Source: Pseudorhodobacter antarcticus
GTDB lineage: Bacteria > Pseudomonadota > Alphaproteobacteria > Rhodobacterales > Rhodobacteraceae
NCBI RefSeq assembly: GCF_900110135.1
Contig: NZ_FOCO01000010.1
Coordinates: 42,370-106,369, forward strand
Length of the DNA: 64,000 nt
Reading direction: 5' to 3'
A program made the position numbers and the translations under genes. Within the stretch, counting starts at the first letter, position 1. Each line of letters begins with the position of its first letter. Below are positions 25,172-35,187 of the stretch, piece by piece. Below the pieces are notes generated by a model. The model ran no database searches, was not told the DNA's origin, and was given only the letters and a program-made list of their open reading frames with translations.

Positions 25172-27687
25172 GCCTGTCTCTCGCCGCCCGTCTGGCCAAA
25201 CGCGAATTGCGTGGCGGCCTGCGCGGTTTCCGCGTTTTCCTCGCCTGCCTCACCCTTGGTGTGGCCGCGATTGCCGCCGTCGGCATGGTCCGCGCCGCGA
25301 TCGAAGGGGGCCTGTCCTCCCAAGGGGCCGCCCTTCTGGGGGGCGATGCGCAAATGGAATTCACCTATCGCCGCGCCACCGTTGATGAGCGCGCCTTCAT
25401 GGACACCATGTCCACCGACACGTCCGAGGTGGTCGATTTCCGGTCCATGGCCGTGGTCGGTGATGACCGCGCGCTGACCCAAGTCAAATCTGTCGATGCC
25501 GCCTATCCCCTTGTGGGCGAAGTGGTTCTCGACCCCCAAATCCCGCTGGCAGACGCGCTGAATGGCCAAAAAGGTTTGCCCGGTGCCGTGATGGACCGCG
25601 TGTTGGTTGACCGTCTGGGCCTGCAAATCGGCGATCCCTTTACCATGGGCACCCAAAACTTCGCCCTCTCCGCCGTGCTGGTCACTGAACCCGACAGCGC
25701 CACGGGCGGCTTTGGCCTTGGCCCCCGCACCATGATCCGCACCGATGATCTGGCCAATTCCGGCCTCCTCAGCCCCGGCAGCCTGTACGAATCCGAATAC
25801 CGCCTCATGCTGCCCCCCGGCACCGATTTCGATGTCGCCAAAGCAACGGCCGAGGATGCGTTTCGCGACACCGGCCTGCGCTGGTCCGACAGCCGCCGCG
25901 CCACTCCCGGCGTGGCCCGCTTTGTCGAGCGCATCAGCTCGTTTTTGGTCCTCGTCGGCCTTGCGGGCCTCGCCGTGGGCGGGGTTGGCGTCTCCGCCGC
26001 CGTACGCGCCTATCTTGACGGTAAAATCACGACCATCGCCACGCTGAAAACCCTTGGCGCATCCGGGGCGACCATTTTCCAAACTTACCTGATGCAAATC
26101 GGCATCCTCACAGCACTTGGCGTCACCATGGGCCTTATCCTTGGCGCGGGCGTCCCCCTCGCGTTGTCCCCTCTGATAAAAGCATCCCTCCCCTTCCCGG
26201 TCGCTTTCGGCCTCTACCCGGCACCTTTGGCCGAGGCTGCGTTTTACGGCGTCACCACCGCATTATTGTTCACCCTGTGGCCACTGGCCCGCGTCCAAAA
26301 CGTCCGCGTGGCCGTCCTCTATCGCGGCGGCGCGGGCAAGGTCGCATGGCCCAGCTGGCCCATGTGGTTGGCGATGGGCGTCCTCATCGCGCTGCTGATC
26401 GGCGGGGCCGCCTACCTTTCCGGCCTCGCCTTCCTCGCGCTTTGGGCCGCTGCGGGCGTGGTGGCCAGCCTCGCCATTCTCTGGCTCGCGGCGTTCGCCT
26501 TGCGCGCCGCTGCCCGCAAACTGGCCCGCTCCGGCCTTGCGCGGGGCCGCGTTGGCCTGCGCGCCGCATTGGCAGCCATTGGGGGACCACGGGATGAGGC
26601 GGCCTCGGTCATCCTCTCCCTCGGCCTCGGCCTTACCGTGCTGGCCGCCGTAGGCCAGATTGACAGCAACCTACGCGCCGCCATTGACCGCGACCTGCCC
26701 GCCATCGCCCCGTCTTACTTTTTCGTCGACATTCAAAACGACCAAATCGACGGGTTCCTGACCCGCACGCGCGAAAACCCAAGCGTCAGCAAAGTCGAAA
26801 GCTCGCCCATGCTGCGCGGCGTTGTGACCCAAATCAACGGCGTCGATGCGCGGACGGTTGCTGGCGAACATTGGGTGGTGCGCGGGGATCGCGGCGTCAC
26901 CTATTCCGCCATGGTTCCACCCGGCACCACGCTCACCGCAGGCACCTTTTGGGACGCGGATTACACAGGCCCGCCCCAACTCTCCTTTGCCCAAGAAGAA
27001 GCGGATGAAATTGGCCTGAAGCTGGGCGATACCATGACCGTCAACATCCTTGGCCGCGACATCACCGCCGAGATCACCAGCCTGCGCGAGGTGGATTTCT
27101 CTACAGGCGGAATGGGGTTTGTGATGATGCTGAACCCCGCCTCCGTGGCAGGGGCCCCCCACACCCATATCGCCACCGTTTATGCGACACCGGACGCGGA
27201 GGCGGCGATTCTGCGCGATGTCGCCACCGCCTATCCCAACATCACCGCCGTGCGGGTGCGTGACGCGATCAACCGCGTGTCCGATGCGCTGTCGGCGATC
27301 GCCACCGCCACCGCTTGGGCCGCAGGCGCCACCTTGCTGACAGGTTTTGTGGTGCTGATTGGTGCTGCCGCCGCAGGCGAACGTGCAAGGGTGTATGAGG
27401 CGGCAATCCTGAAAACCCTTGGGGCATCGCGCGCGCAAATCATGGGCAGTTTCGCCTTGCGCGCAGCCCTTACTGGGGCGGCGGCGGGCGTGGTCGCCAT
27501 TGCCGCAGGCGGCGGGGCGGCGTGGGCCGTGATGCGATTTGTGATGGAAACCGAATTTGTGTTCGAACCCCTCTCGGCGCTGGCCATTGTGGGCGGTGGG
27601 GTGCTGGCCACCTTGCTGGCAGGCCTAGCTTTTGTCTGGCGACCGCTAAAGGCACGCCCGGCACAAGTGCTGCGTGCCTCCGATTGA
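25168..27687 (+). CDS. ybbP: FtsX-like ABC transporter permease (YbbP family)
   Basis: 839 residues, inner membrane. It has an N-terminal span, a large periplasmic domain (about 50-240), three spans around 250-370, a central hydrophobic region (about 390-430), a second periplasmic domain (about 490-690) and three C-terminal spans. Two FtsX-type modules are thus present, as in YbbP. Each has a GASxxxI motif before the spans (KTLGASGATIFQ and KTLGASRAQIMG). In E. coli the pair lies beside tesA as here. The transported molecule, probably hydrophobic, is not known. Confidence 0.88.
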   Translation: MSLSLAARLAKRELRGGLRGFRVFLACLTLGVAAIAAVGMVRAAIEGGLSSQGAALLGGDAQMEFTYRRATVDERAFMDTMSTDTSEVVDFRSMAVVGDDRALTQVKSVDAAYPLVGEVVLDPQIPLADALNGQKGLPGAVMDRVLVDRLGLQIGDPFTMGTQNFALSAVLVTEPDSATGGFGLGPRTMIRTDDLANSGLLSPGSLYESEYRLMLPPGTDFDVAKATAEDAFRDTGLRWSDSRRATPGVARFVERISSFLVLVGLAGLAVGGVGVSAAVRAYLDGKITTIATLKTLGASGATIFQTYLMQIGILTALGVTMGLILGAGVPLALSPLIKASLPFPVAFGLYPAPLAEAAFYGVTTALLFTLWPLARVQNVRVAVLYRGGAGKVAWPSWPMWLAMGVLIALLIGGAAYLSGLAFLALWAAAGVVASLAILWLAAFALRAAARKLARSGLARGRVGLRAALAAIGGPRDEAASVILSLGLGLTVLAAVGQIDSNLRAAIDRDLPAIAPSYFFVDIQNDQIDGFLTRTRENPSVSKVESSPMLRGVVTQINGVDARTVAGEHWVVRGDRGVTYSAMVPPGTTLTAGTFWDADYTGPPQLSFAQEEADEIGLKLGDTMTVNILGRDITAEITSLREVDFSTGGMGFVMMLNPASVAGAPHTHIATVYATPDAEAAILRDVATAYPNITAVRVRDAINRVSDALSAIATATAWAAGATLLTGFVVLIGAAAAGERARVYEAAILKTLGASRAQIMGSFALRAALTGAAAGVVAIAAGGGAAWAVMRFVMETEFVFEPLSALAIVGGGVLATLLAGLAFVWRPLKARPAQVLRASD

Positions 27688-27750
27688 CGCGTTAAGGGCG
27701 TGCCAAGCGCACGCCCTTGCGATACGATGAGCACAAAAAAGGAATCCAAA

Positions 27751-28926
27751 ATGCCCGTCGCCCCAACGACCCCATCCGCCCGCGACATCCTTGAACGCCT
27801 CATCGCGTTTGACACCACCAGCGCCAACTCCAACCTCGCGCTGACGCACTATGTCCAATCCCTGCTGGCGGATGCTGGCATCACCAGCCACCTTATCCCC
27901 GATGCCTCAGGCCAAAAGGCCAACCTTTGGGCGCAAACCGGCCCCGAAAACACCCCCGGCGTTATCCTGTCCGGCCATGTCGATACTGTTCCCGTTGAAG
28001 GGCAGACATGGACCAAACCTCCGTTCCAACTGACCACCGAAGGCACCCGCCTTTATGGTCGCGGCACCACCGATATGAAAGGCTTTGACGCCTGCGCCAT
28101 CGCCTGCATGATCGCAGCCGCCCGCGACGATCTGCGCGTGCCGATCATCCTTGCGCTGTCGTATGATGAGGAAATCGGTTGTCGCGGCGTTGGCCCCATG
28201 ATCGACGCGATGGCGGGGTGGCCCACCAAACCCCGCCTGTGCATCGTCGGCGAACCCACCAGCATGGAGGCGGCGATTGGCCACAAAGGCAAAGTCGCCC
28301 TGCGCGTCACCTGCACCGGGCGCAGCGCCCATTCATCCTCCGCCCCCCACGCGCTGAATGCCATTCATTTGGCGATGGATTTCGGCGCAGCGGTGCGGGC
28401 CTTGCAAACAGATATCGCGCAATCCGGCCCGTTTGATGCCGATTATGATGTTCCTTATTCCACCCTGCACATCGGCAAAATCAATGGTGGCGTGCAGGTG
28501 AACGTGGTCGCCAATACCTGCGTGATTGATATGGAAATTCGAAGCCTCGCGGGCCACGACCCAGCCCACCTGATCGCGCACCTGCAAACCGCCGCTGACG
28601 TCATCACCGCCCCGCACCGCGCAGATTTCCCCGAGGCCGGGATTGGGATAGAACGTTTGTGGGACTATCCCGGCCTTGGCACCCCCCCCGATGCGGATGT
28701 GGTCAGCTTTGTCAAAAGATTGACGGGTGGCAATGCCCACCTAAAGGTCGCTTACGGCACCGAAGGCGGCATATTCGCGCAAACTCTTGGCCTGCCAACT
28801 GTGGTCTGCGGGCCGGGCGCAATGGCCCAAGGCCATATGCCGGATGAGTATATTGAAATCGCACAATTGGACTGCTGCACGGCCATGCTGGACGCGCTGC
28901 GGGCTCAGTGCGTGGCAGGGTTCTGA
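27751..28926 (+). CDS. argE: Acetylornithine deacetylase
   Basis: 391 residues of the M20 metallopeptidase family. The dinuclear zinc ligands are visible: His in LSGHVDTVP, bridging Asp in RGTTDMKGFD, Glu pair in YDEEIGC, a Glu in VGEPTS, and C-terminal His in QGHMPDEY. It releases ornithine from N-acetylornithine in arginine synthesis; related acyl-amino-acid hydrolases cannot be excluded. ATG 27751 has AAGGA 8 nt upstream. ATG 27727 is in frame but lacks a ribosome site. Confidence 0.85.
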   Translation: MPVAPTTPSARDILERLIAFDTTSANSNLALTHYVQSLLADAGITSHLIPDASGQKANLWAQTGPENTPGVILSGHVDTVPVEGQTWTKPPFQLTTEGTRLYGRGTTDMKGFDACAIACMIAAARDDLRVPIILALSYDEEIGCRGVGPMIDAMAGWPTKPRLCIVGEPTSMEAAIGHKGKVALRVTCTGRSAHSSSAPHALNAIHLAMDFGAAVRALQTDIAQSGPFDADYDVPYSTLHIGKINGGVQVNVVANTCVIDMEIRSLAGHDPAHLIAHLQTAADVITAPHRADFPEAGIGIERLWDYPGLGTPPDADVVSFVKRLTGGNAHLKVAYGTEGGIFAQTLGLPTVVCGPGAMAQGHMPDEYIEIAQLDCCTAMLDALRAQCVAGF

Positions 28927-28937
28927 CAGCCCTTTGT

Positions 28938-28972
28938 GGGCCAGCACAGGTAGGTATTTAAGCCAAGACGAA
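28938..28972 (+). repeat. Second full copy of the 35-bp dispersed repeat
   Basis: Matches 19499-19533 at 33 of 35 bases (core AGGTATTTAAGCCAAGACGA). It starts 12 bp after the argE stop and has no inverted partner nearby. In both places the repeat sits at the 3' end of a gene. Confidence 0.85.
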
Positions 28973-29037
28973 ACCACCAGCGCATGTCGCGACGATGCGC
29001 ACTTTCCGCCACGGTCCACTTGCGCTATGCACGCGCT

Positions 29038-30084
29038 ATGGCAACCACCCTCACCTCGCTTGCGCAACTGGCAACCCTTGGGTTCGACGACATCATTGAT
29101 GTGCGCAGCCCGGCGGAATTTGCCGAGGACCACATAGCGGGCGCGATAAACCTGCCCGTGCTGAACGATGCCGAACGCGCGGAAGTGGGCACGATTTACA
29201 AACAAGACAGCCCGTTTCGCGCCCGCAAAGTGGGGGCCGCATTGGTCGCCGCCAATGCGGCACGCCATTTGCAAGGGCCACTGGCGGACAAGCCGGGGGG
29301 CTGGCAGCCGCTGGTCTATTGTTGGCGCGGGGGGCAAAGATCAGGGTCGTTTGCGTCGATCTTGTCCCAAGTGGGTTGGCGCACTGAACTGGTCGCTGGC
29401 GGGTACAAGGCCTACCGCGCGCTGGTGGTGGCAGCACTTTATGACACGCCATTTCCTTGCCCCGTGATCTTGCTGGATGGCAACACAGGGTCCGCCAAAA
29501 CCGACATCCTGCACCGGTTGGCCGCGCGCGGCGTTCAAATGCTGGATCTTGAAGGGTTGGCGCAGCATCGCGGCAGCCTGTTTGGGGCCATGCCGGGCGG
29601 CCAACCCAGCCAAAAAGCCTTTGAATCCGCGCTTGCAATGGCCATCAGCCGCCTTGACCCCGCCCGCGTGGTGGTGGTGGAGGCTGAAAGCTCCAAAGTG
29701 GGGAATTGCCGCCTGCCGCCGGGCCTGTGGAAAGCGATGGCATCTGCAAAACGGCTGGAAATTTGCGCGCCGCTGTCCGCGCGCGCGCGCTATCTGGTCA
29801 CCGCCTACGCCGATATGATCGCCGACCCCGCGCGCCTGTCAACCACCATCGACCGCCTGCGCCCAGCCCATGCTGCCGACCAAATCGACCTTTGGCAAAG
29901 CATGGCTGCAGCGGGTGATTTTCAATCCCTAGCCGCTGGCCTGATGGCGCAGCATTATGACCCCCGCTATGGCAAACACCGCGCAAGGCTGGGTCACGGC
30001 GTCACCACGTTTGCGGTGGATGATTTGGGCCCAGACGCATTAGAGACAGTGGCAGCAAAAATTGCGACCTTTGTGGCGCCGTAA
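29038..30084 (+). CDS. mnmH: tRNA 2-selenouridine synthase
   Basis: 348 residues. An N-terminal rhodanese domain starts IIDVRSPAEFAEDHIAGAINLPV and carries the catalytic Cys in VYCWRGGQRSGS. A P-loop domain follows (LLDGNTGSAKTDIL), with LDLEGLAQHRGSLFG and VEAESSKVG after it. The enzyme replaces the sulfur of 2-thiouridine at tRNA position 34 with selenium, through a geranylated intermediate. The P-loop has Ala where the classical Walker A has its last Gly. ATG 29038 is preferred. No selD or selA is seen in the window. Confidence 0.92.
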   Translation: MATTLTSLAQLATLGFDDIIDVRSPAEFAEDHIAGAINLPVLNDAERAEVGTIYKQDSPFRARKVGAALVAANAARHLQGPLADKPGGWQPLVYCWRGGQRSGSFASILSQVGWRTELVAGGYKAYRALVVAALYDTPFPCPVILLDGNTGSAKTDILHRLAARGVQMLDLEGLAQHRGSLFGAMPGGQPSQKAFESALAMAISRLDPARVVVVEAESSKVGNCRLPPGLWKAMASAKRLEICAPLSARARYLVTAYADMIADPARLSTTIDRLRPAHAADQIDLWQSMAAAGDFQSLAAGLMAQHYDPRYGKHRARLGHGVTTFAVDDLGPDALETVAAKIATFVAP

Positions 30085-30117
30085 ACCACGCATCCACAGC
30101 AGGCGCCAAAGATCAGG

Positions 30118-31265
30118 TCAGACCTTGCCAGCGCTGATCTTTTCAAACCCTTGCGCAAGGTCCGGCATCAACATATCGCGCACACCATTGCCCTGCAAAT
30201 AGGCCAAAAATTCCGTTATCCGCTTGGGCATCCCCGCCCAATAAGCGTCATAACTGCACTGGCCCGCAAGGTCTTGGATCGACTTGATGCCCGGCAATTT
30301 CGCATGCGCAATCGACGGCAAGTTCAAATGTTCACACAATTCCTTGGTGCGCATATCATGTTCGACCCACAGGGCGGGCACCCCGGCCTGCAACGCCACC
30401 ATATTGCCGTAAAACCGCGTGCCCAAGCAAAAATCAAACTTTTCCGCCATATAGGCGCGCCATGATGGCACTGTGAAAAACTTGGCAAAATGCTTTTGCA
30501 CATAGTCGTAATAAGCGCCGCGCCCCAGCTTTCCCTCTTTTAACAAGGTCGAAACGGTCGCTTGGTTCCATTCCGCCGGGTCCGCGTTGACATAAGCCTC
30601 GCGCGTGATCGTGCCTGCGGCGATTTCCACCTCGACATGGTCGCCTTGGCCGATGATGCCCGCATCACTTACCATCGCCAGCCGCAAAATTTCACGGTCG
30701 TCCGAACTGTAGGACAGGTTCACCACCGGACGCTCCGCTTTGCTGGTCAAGGCGCGATTGTCATCATTCATGTCCCCGGCGATATAGGCAGACTGGCAGC
30801 CCACAACCGTCACGTTCTTAACGCCGTACTTGGCGCATAGATCGGCGGTGAACGCACCCCGCCCCCCCCCACGGTATCGGCATGATCCGCGATCACCCGC
30901 AACAGACGAACCGTGCGCGGGTCCACATTCGCCGCACCGACCGTGTCTTTCAAAAACGCATGGCAGCCAAAGCCAAAAGACGTAACCGGAAGCCCCAATT
31001 TCTCAATAAAATCAGCCTGTTTTTCGTGCCCGGCGGCATAGGCAGGCGGTTTGCGCATATGCATCATTGTGGCCGCGACAAAGCCCAGATGCGATATCTT
31101 TTCGCGCAACGCAGCAATGCTCGCATCATCCAACGCAATGGACACCGGCATGCCATTTTGAAACATTGTCCGCGCCGCATGGCCGTGAATGGCATTGCCG
31201 GTGTTTTCACGCGCGCCCAGCGCAAAACTGGCTTGGTTTCCGATAAACCCAATGCGTTTTGGCAT
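30118..31265 (-). pseudogene. Polysaccharide pyruvyl transferase family gene, frameshifted at a G9 tract
   Basis: The N-terminal part starts MPKRIGFIGNQ and runs through VIADHADTVG. At nine consecutive G the frame shifts and ends early at 30810. The other frame continues as RGAFTADLCAKYGVKN, then TVVGCQSAYI and the conserved FCLGTRFYGNMVALQAGVPA, to 30118. Together they make one protein of about 382 residues. The family adds ketal pyruvate to exopolysaccharide or related glycans, or builds similar linkages. With nine G it is out of frame; one G more or two fewer restores it. No other glycan genes adjoin. Confidence 0.8.
30862..30870 (-). repeat. Homopolymer tract G9 (coding strand) at the frameshift
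   Basis: Nine C on the plus strand are preceded by G and four more C. The tract sits exactly where the reading frame of the pyruvyl transferase gene changes. Such tracts are prone to slippage in replication and to miscounting in sequencing. Confidence 0.9.
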
Positions 31266-31403
31266 GTGTTCGCTCCGCAATTTTTGCCGAAAGGGACGGC
31301 ATATTAAAAATCAGGCGCATCGTGTCAAAATCGCTGGCACCTTGGTTGAGCCCGACCATGCGTGATTTCATTATGGCACGCAAGGGCGGGCCAGATCGCA
31401 GCT

Positions 31404-33113
31404 CTAGTCCCGCACCCCCGCAAATTGCACTTGCCAGGCCTCGCGCTCTGCATCGGTGATCTTGGCAAACAGCACCTCGGGCACGTCAAACGCATGGCCC
31501 ACAGGCAACGCAGTCAAGGCGCTGCGCACATCGTCGGGCCACGTCCAATCGTCGGTGCGCATCCCGGTCATCATCGACGCCGCCGCTGTGGGGATAAAGG
31601 GCTGCGAAATCACCGCATAAACCCGGATCAAATTCAGCGCCAAACGGATTTGCGCCGCCGCCTGCGCAGGGTCGGTTTTCACCACAGTCCAAGGGGCGCT
31701 TGCCTGCAAATACTCATTGCCCGCCACCCAAATGCTGCGCAATTCAATTGCCGCTTTGCGCACCTCCATCGCCTCCATATGGGTGCTATAGGCGACCAAA
31801 CGCCCTTCCACCTCAGCAATCAACGCCTCCTCAGCCGCACCCCAGGCGCCACCATCGGGCACCACGGCACCAAACTTGGCATTGCAAAACTTGGTCACCC
31901 GGCTCACCAAATTGCCCAGCACATCGGCCAAATCCTTATTGGTCGATTGCTGAAAATTCTCCCATGTAAACTCCGCGTCCGAGCTTTCTGGCGCGTGCGA
32001 CAGCAACCACCAGCGCCAATAATCGGCGGGCAACAGCGACAGCGCTTGGTCCATAAACACCCCCCGCCCGCGCGAGGTGGAAAACTGCCCACCATCATAA
32101 TTCAGATAGTTGAACGACTTGATGTAATCGACCAGCTTCCACGGCTCATTAGACCCCAAAATCGTCGCAGGAAAGCTAAGCGTGTGAAACGGCACGTTAT
32201 CCTTGCCCATAAACTGGGTATAGGTCACATCCTCCGCGCCTTTGTCCGTGCGCCACCAGCGTTCCCAATCGCCGCCCGTGGCCGCCGCCCATTCCTGCGC
32301 GCAGGCGATATATTCAATCGGCGCATCGAACCAGACATAGAAAACCTTGCCGTCCATCCCCGCCCACGGCGCGCCTTCAAACTGCACAGGCACCCCCCAT
32401 GACAGATCGCGCGTGATGCCCCGGTCTTGCAACCCATCGCCGTCATTCAGCCATTTTTTGGCGATCGACGTGGTCAAAATTGGCCAATCCTGCTTGCCCT
32501 CAATCCATTCCGCCAATGCACCCTTCATCTCTGACTGGCGCAAATACAAATGCTTGGTTTCGCGCAATTCCAACTCGGTGGACCCTGAAACGGTCGACCG
32601 GGGGTTGATCAAATCCACCGGGTCCAGCTGTTTCGTGCAATTGTCGCATTGGTCACCGCGCGCAGAGTCAAACCCGCAATTCGGGCAAGTCCCCTCGATG
32701 TAGCGGTCCGGCAAAAAACGCCCGTCGGCGACCGAATACATCTGCTTTTCGGTAACCTCACGGATCAACCCTTGGTCGGCCAACCGCGCCGCAAACGCTT
32801 GGGTCAACACCCGGTTTTGGGCCGATGATGACCGCCCGAAATGGTCAAACGACAGCGAAAACCCTTGGGCAATTTCCGCCTGCACCGCGTGCATTTCGGC
32901 GCAATAGGCGTCCACAGGTTTGCCCGCTTTGGCGGCGGCCAGCTCCGCTGGGGTGCCATGTTCATCGGTCGCGCATAAAAACAGCACCTCATGCCCCCGG
33001 GCGCGCAGGTAGCGTGCGTATAAATCGGCGGGCAATTGGCTGCCCACAAGGTTGCCCAGATGCTTGATGCCGTTGATATAGGGTATGGCGGATGTGATCA
33101 GATGTCTGGCCAT
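31404..33113 (-). CDS. metG: Methionyl-tRNA synthetase
   Basis: 569 residues. Class I synthetase with HIGH-type motif [20 protein letters not shown], a zinc knuckle of the form [17 protein letters not shown], and the catalytic loop FSTSRGRG in place of KMSKS, a known variant in this branch. The anticodon-binding helical domain follows. The C-terminal tRNA-binding extension of longer MetG proteins is absent, while a free-standing CsaA-like protein is encoded at 61 kb. It attaches methionine to initiator and elongator tRNAs. Confidence 0.95.
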   Translation of the reverse strand: MARHLITSAIPYINGIKHLGNLVGSQLPADLYARYLRARGHEVLFLCATDEHGTPAELAAAKAGKPVDAYCAEMHAVQAEIAQGFSLSFDHFGRSSSAQNRVLTQAFAARLADQGLIREVTEKQMYSVADGRFLPDRYIEGTCPNCGFDSARGDQCDNCTKQLDPVDLINPRSTVSGSTELELRETKHLYLRQSEMKGALAEWIEGKQDWPILTTSIAKKWLNDGDGLQDRGITRDLSWGVPVQFEGAPWAGMDGKVFYVWFDAPIEYIACAQEWAAATGGDWERWWRTDKGAEDVTYTQFMGKDNVPFHTLSFPATILGSNEPWKLVDYIKSFNYLNYDGGQFSTSRGRGVFMDQALSLLPADYWRWWLLSHAPESSDAEFTWENFQQSTNKDLADVLGNLVSRVTKFCNAKFGAVVPDGGAWGAAEEALIAEVEGRLVAYSTHMEAMEVRKAAIELRSIWVAGNEYLQASAPWTVVKTDPAQAAAQIRLALNLIRVYAVISQPFIPTAAASMMTGMRTDDWTWPDDVRSALTALPVGHAFDVPEVLFAKITDAEREAWQVQFAGVRD

Positions 33114-33226
33114 TGGGCGTTCCTTTGCGAAATCTCATGCCCCATTTACCCCAACCCCGCGCCAAGGGCCAGAAGTCCCTTGCACCTTGACGCGCCCCAA
33201 ATCGCCTGCCACCACAGCGCAAAATC

Positions 33227-33916
33227 ATGGGGCCCATCATGCAGTTCACATCCGGCGCACGCGACGTGCTGCCCCTGGCACTTGGGGCCGCATTATACGG
33301 CCTTGCCTTTGGCCTGCTTGCCGCGCAATCGGGCATGTCGGCGCTGCAAACCGGGGTTATGGGGGCCACCGTGTTTTCCGGTTCCGCGCAGTTTGTTGCG
33401 GTGGAACGGTTGGCGGCGGGTGCGGGTGCTGCGACGGCGCTGATCGCGGGCATCGCGCTGAACTTGCGGCTGTTGTTGATGACCGCGTCGTTGCGCGACA
33501 TCCTTGCGCCCCGCCCGTTTTGGCAAAAACTGCTGGGCGTTCATATGACCACCGACGAATCTTGGGCGCTGTTTCACGGCACCCGCGCCAAGGGCGGCAC
33601 CCCGAGTTATTGGTATTTGGTCGGCGCGGGTGCTTGCATGATGGTGCTGTGGGTCGCGTCCACCACTGCAGGGGCAATTTTTGCCACGGCTTTGCCCGAA
33701 CCCCGCGCGCTGGGAATTGATTTCGCCTTCACTGCCGCATTTATCGCCATTTTGCGCGGGCTTTGGGGTGGCAGGCGCGATCTTGTGCCGTGGGTCGCCT
33801 CTGCCGCGACGGTGGCGGGCCTGGCCACCTTGACCCCGATGGAGCCGTCATGGGCGCTGGTTGTGGGCGGCATGTTAGGTGCGATTATTGCAGGGATAAC
33901 ACCGTCTGATGCGTGA
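33227..33916 (+). CDS. azlC: AzlC family branched-chain amino acid exporter subunit
   Basis: 229 residues with about six to seven membrane spans. Family signatures are LPLALGAALYGLAFG, ATVFSGSAQFVAVE and HMTTDESWALF. AzlC pairs with AzlD to export branched-chain amino acids or analogues. ATG 33227; the stop overlaps the azlD start by 8 bp. Confidence 0.9.
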   Translation: MGPIMQFTSGARDVLPLALGAALYGLAFGLLAAQSGMSALQTGVMGATVFSGSAQFVAVERLAAGAGAATALIAGIALNLRLLLMTASLRDILAPRPFWQKLLGVHMTTDESWALFHGTRAKGGTPSYWYLVGAGACMMVLWVASTTAGAIFATALPEPRALGIDFAFTAAFIAILRGLWGGRRDLVPWVASAATVAGLATLTPMEPSWALVVGGMLGAIIAGITPSDA

Positions 33917-34202
33917 TATTGCCTTGATCACCTTGGGCCTTGCCGCCGCCAATATCGCGATTCGTTTGGGCGGGTATTACCTTGGGGCTGCCTTGCCGCA
34001 AACGGGTGCTTGGGCGCGGGGGTTAAAGGCGCTGCCCGGCACGCTGATCACCGCTTTGGTCACTTTGCAATTGATCAACGGTGGGCCGCAGGAATGGCTG
34101 GCGGGGGCCGCGGCCCTTGGGGCGGCCATTGTCACGCGGTCTTTGCCCCTGACCATGCTGGTTGGGATTGTCACGATTTATCTGCTGCGCCTATGGTCCT
34201 AG
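33909..34202 (+). CDS. azlD: AzlD family small exporter subunit
   Basis: 97 residues, four short membrane spans, with RLGGYYLGAALPQTG and a GTLITALVTLQL segment typical of AzlD. It is translated from an ATG within the end of azlC and should form the two-component exporter with it. Confidence 0.88.
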   Translation: MRDIALITLGLAAANIAIRLGGYYLGAALPQTGAWARGLKALPGTLITALVTLQLINGGPQEWLAGAAALGAAIVTRSLPLTMLVGIVTIYLLRLWS

Positions 34203-34269
34203 CCTTCTTGCGGCATACCTGCGCATATGGAGGAACGGGCGGCCATGACGATCGGGGACGGGGTACAGA

Positions 34270-35187
34270 ATGATAAAGCTGGTTCTACTTTTGGGCATTG
34301 TCGTGGCGGTGATGCTGGCCCGCCGCATGTTGTTTCCCCGCCTGCCCAAACCGCAGCCCCCCCCCCCCGTCCTTGCCCTGCCCAAATCTGTCCGCGCGCC
34401 CACAGCGGCCGATATTGCGCAGCGCACCGCCCCTTTGATTGCCCTCGGCCTGCGCGGCACGATCAGCCCGATGCCTGCCGCCCTGACCGACAGCCGCATC
34501 GGGGGGCCGTTGATTTGGCCTGCGGGACAGACCCCGCCCACGGACAAATCTGGCGCGCCGTTGGTGTTGCTGGCCCAGATTGATTTGGCCCGCTTGCCCG
34601 CCCCGCTGGACCTGCCCCGCGCGGGGATTTTGCAAATGTTGATCGCGCCGTTTGATGGGTGGGGGTGCGCATTTCCGTCGGCCCAAGGCAATGGGTTTGT
34701 GTTGGCACTGCACCCGCCGGGCACGGATTTTGCGGCCCCCATCCCCCCCGCTGAGGGGGCGGGCCCGTTCCGGCGGCGCGGCCCGTCGGGCAAGACCCAT
34801 GCAAAAGATGGGGCGGCGATCACTTGGGTATTAGTCAATTGCCCGCCCACCCCCGCCGATTATCGGCTGGCGGATTTGGCCCATGCCGGGCAGCGCCCCA
34901 GCCAAGCGGAGGAGGAGGAAATTGACATCCTGTATTCCGACCTGAGCCTGCAACGCGGCACCTATGATATTATGCTGCGGGGCAACCCTGATTTCACCCA
35001 AAATGACGTGCGAGAGGACCCGCGATTTGCGGGGATGATCAATTTGATGGCGTTTTCGTCCAGCGGGGGGGCGTTTATGTGGGGCGATGCGGGGGAGGCG
35101 TGCGTGTTGATACCGCCTGCCGATTTGGGGGCGAATTTGGCCGCGCCAGACCTGTCGCGGGCGGTTTATTACTGGGATTGCTGTTAG
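34270..35187 (+). CDS. DUF1963 (YwqG-like) protein with N-terminal membrane anchor
   Basis: 305 residues. One N-terminal membrane segment (about 3-18) and a Pro-rich stretch are followed by a YwqG-like domain: GGPLIWPAGQTPP, LVLLAQIDLARLPAP, GILQMLIAPFDGWGC and the C-terminal DLSRAVYYWDCC. No enzymatic function is known. It follows azlD by 67 bp on the same strand. Confidence 0.75.
   Translation: MIKLVLLLGIVVAVMLARRMLFPRLPKPQPPPPVLALPKSVRAPTAADIAQRTAPLIALGLRGTISPMPAALTDSRIGGPLIWPAGQTPPTDKSGAPLVLLAQIDLARLPAPLDLPRAGILQMLIAPFDGWGCAFPSAQGNGFVLALHPPGTDFAAPIPPAEGAGPFRRRGPSGKTHAKDGAAITWVLVNCPPTPADYRLADLAHAGQRPSQAEEEEIDILYSDLSLQRGTYDIMLRGNPDFTQNDVREDPRFAGMINLMAFSSSGGAFMWGDAGEACVLIPPADLGANLAAPDLSRAVYYWDCC

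Noticed and set aside
31404..33113. MetG lacking KMSKS
   Set aside because: FSTSRG is a recognised variant of the loop in this MetG branch, so the enzyme is not defective.
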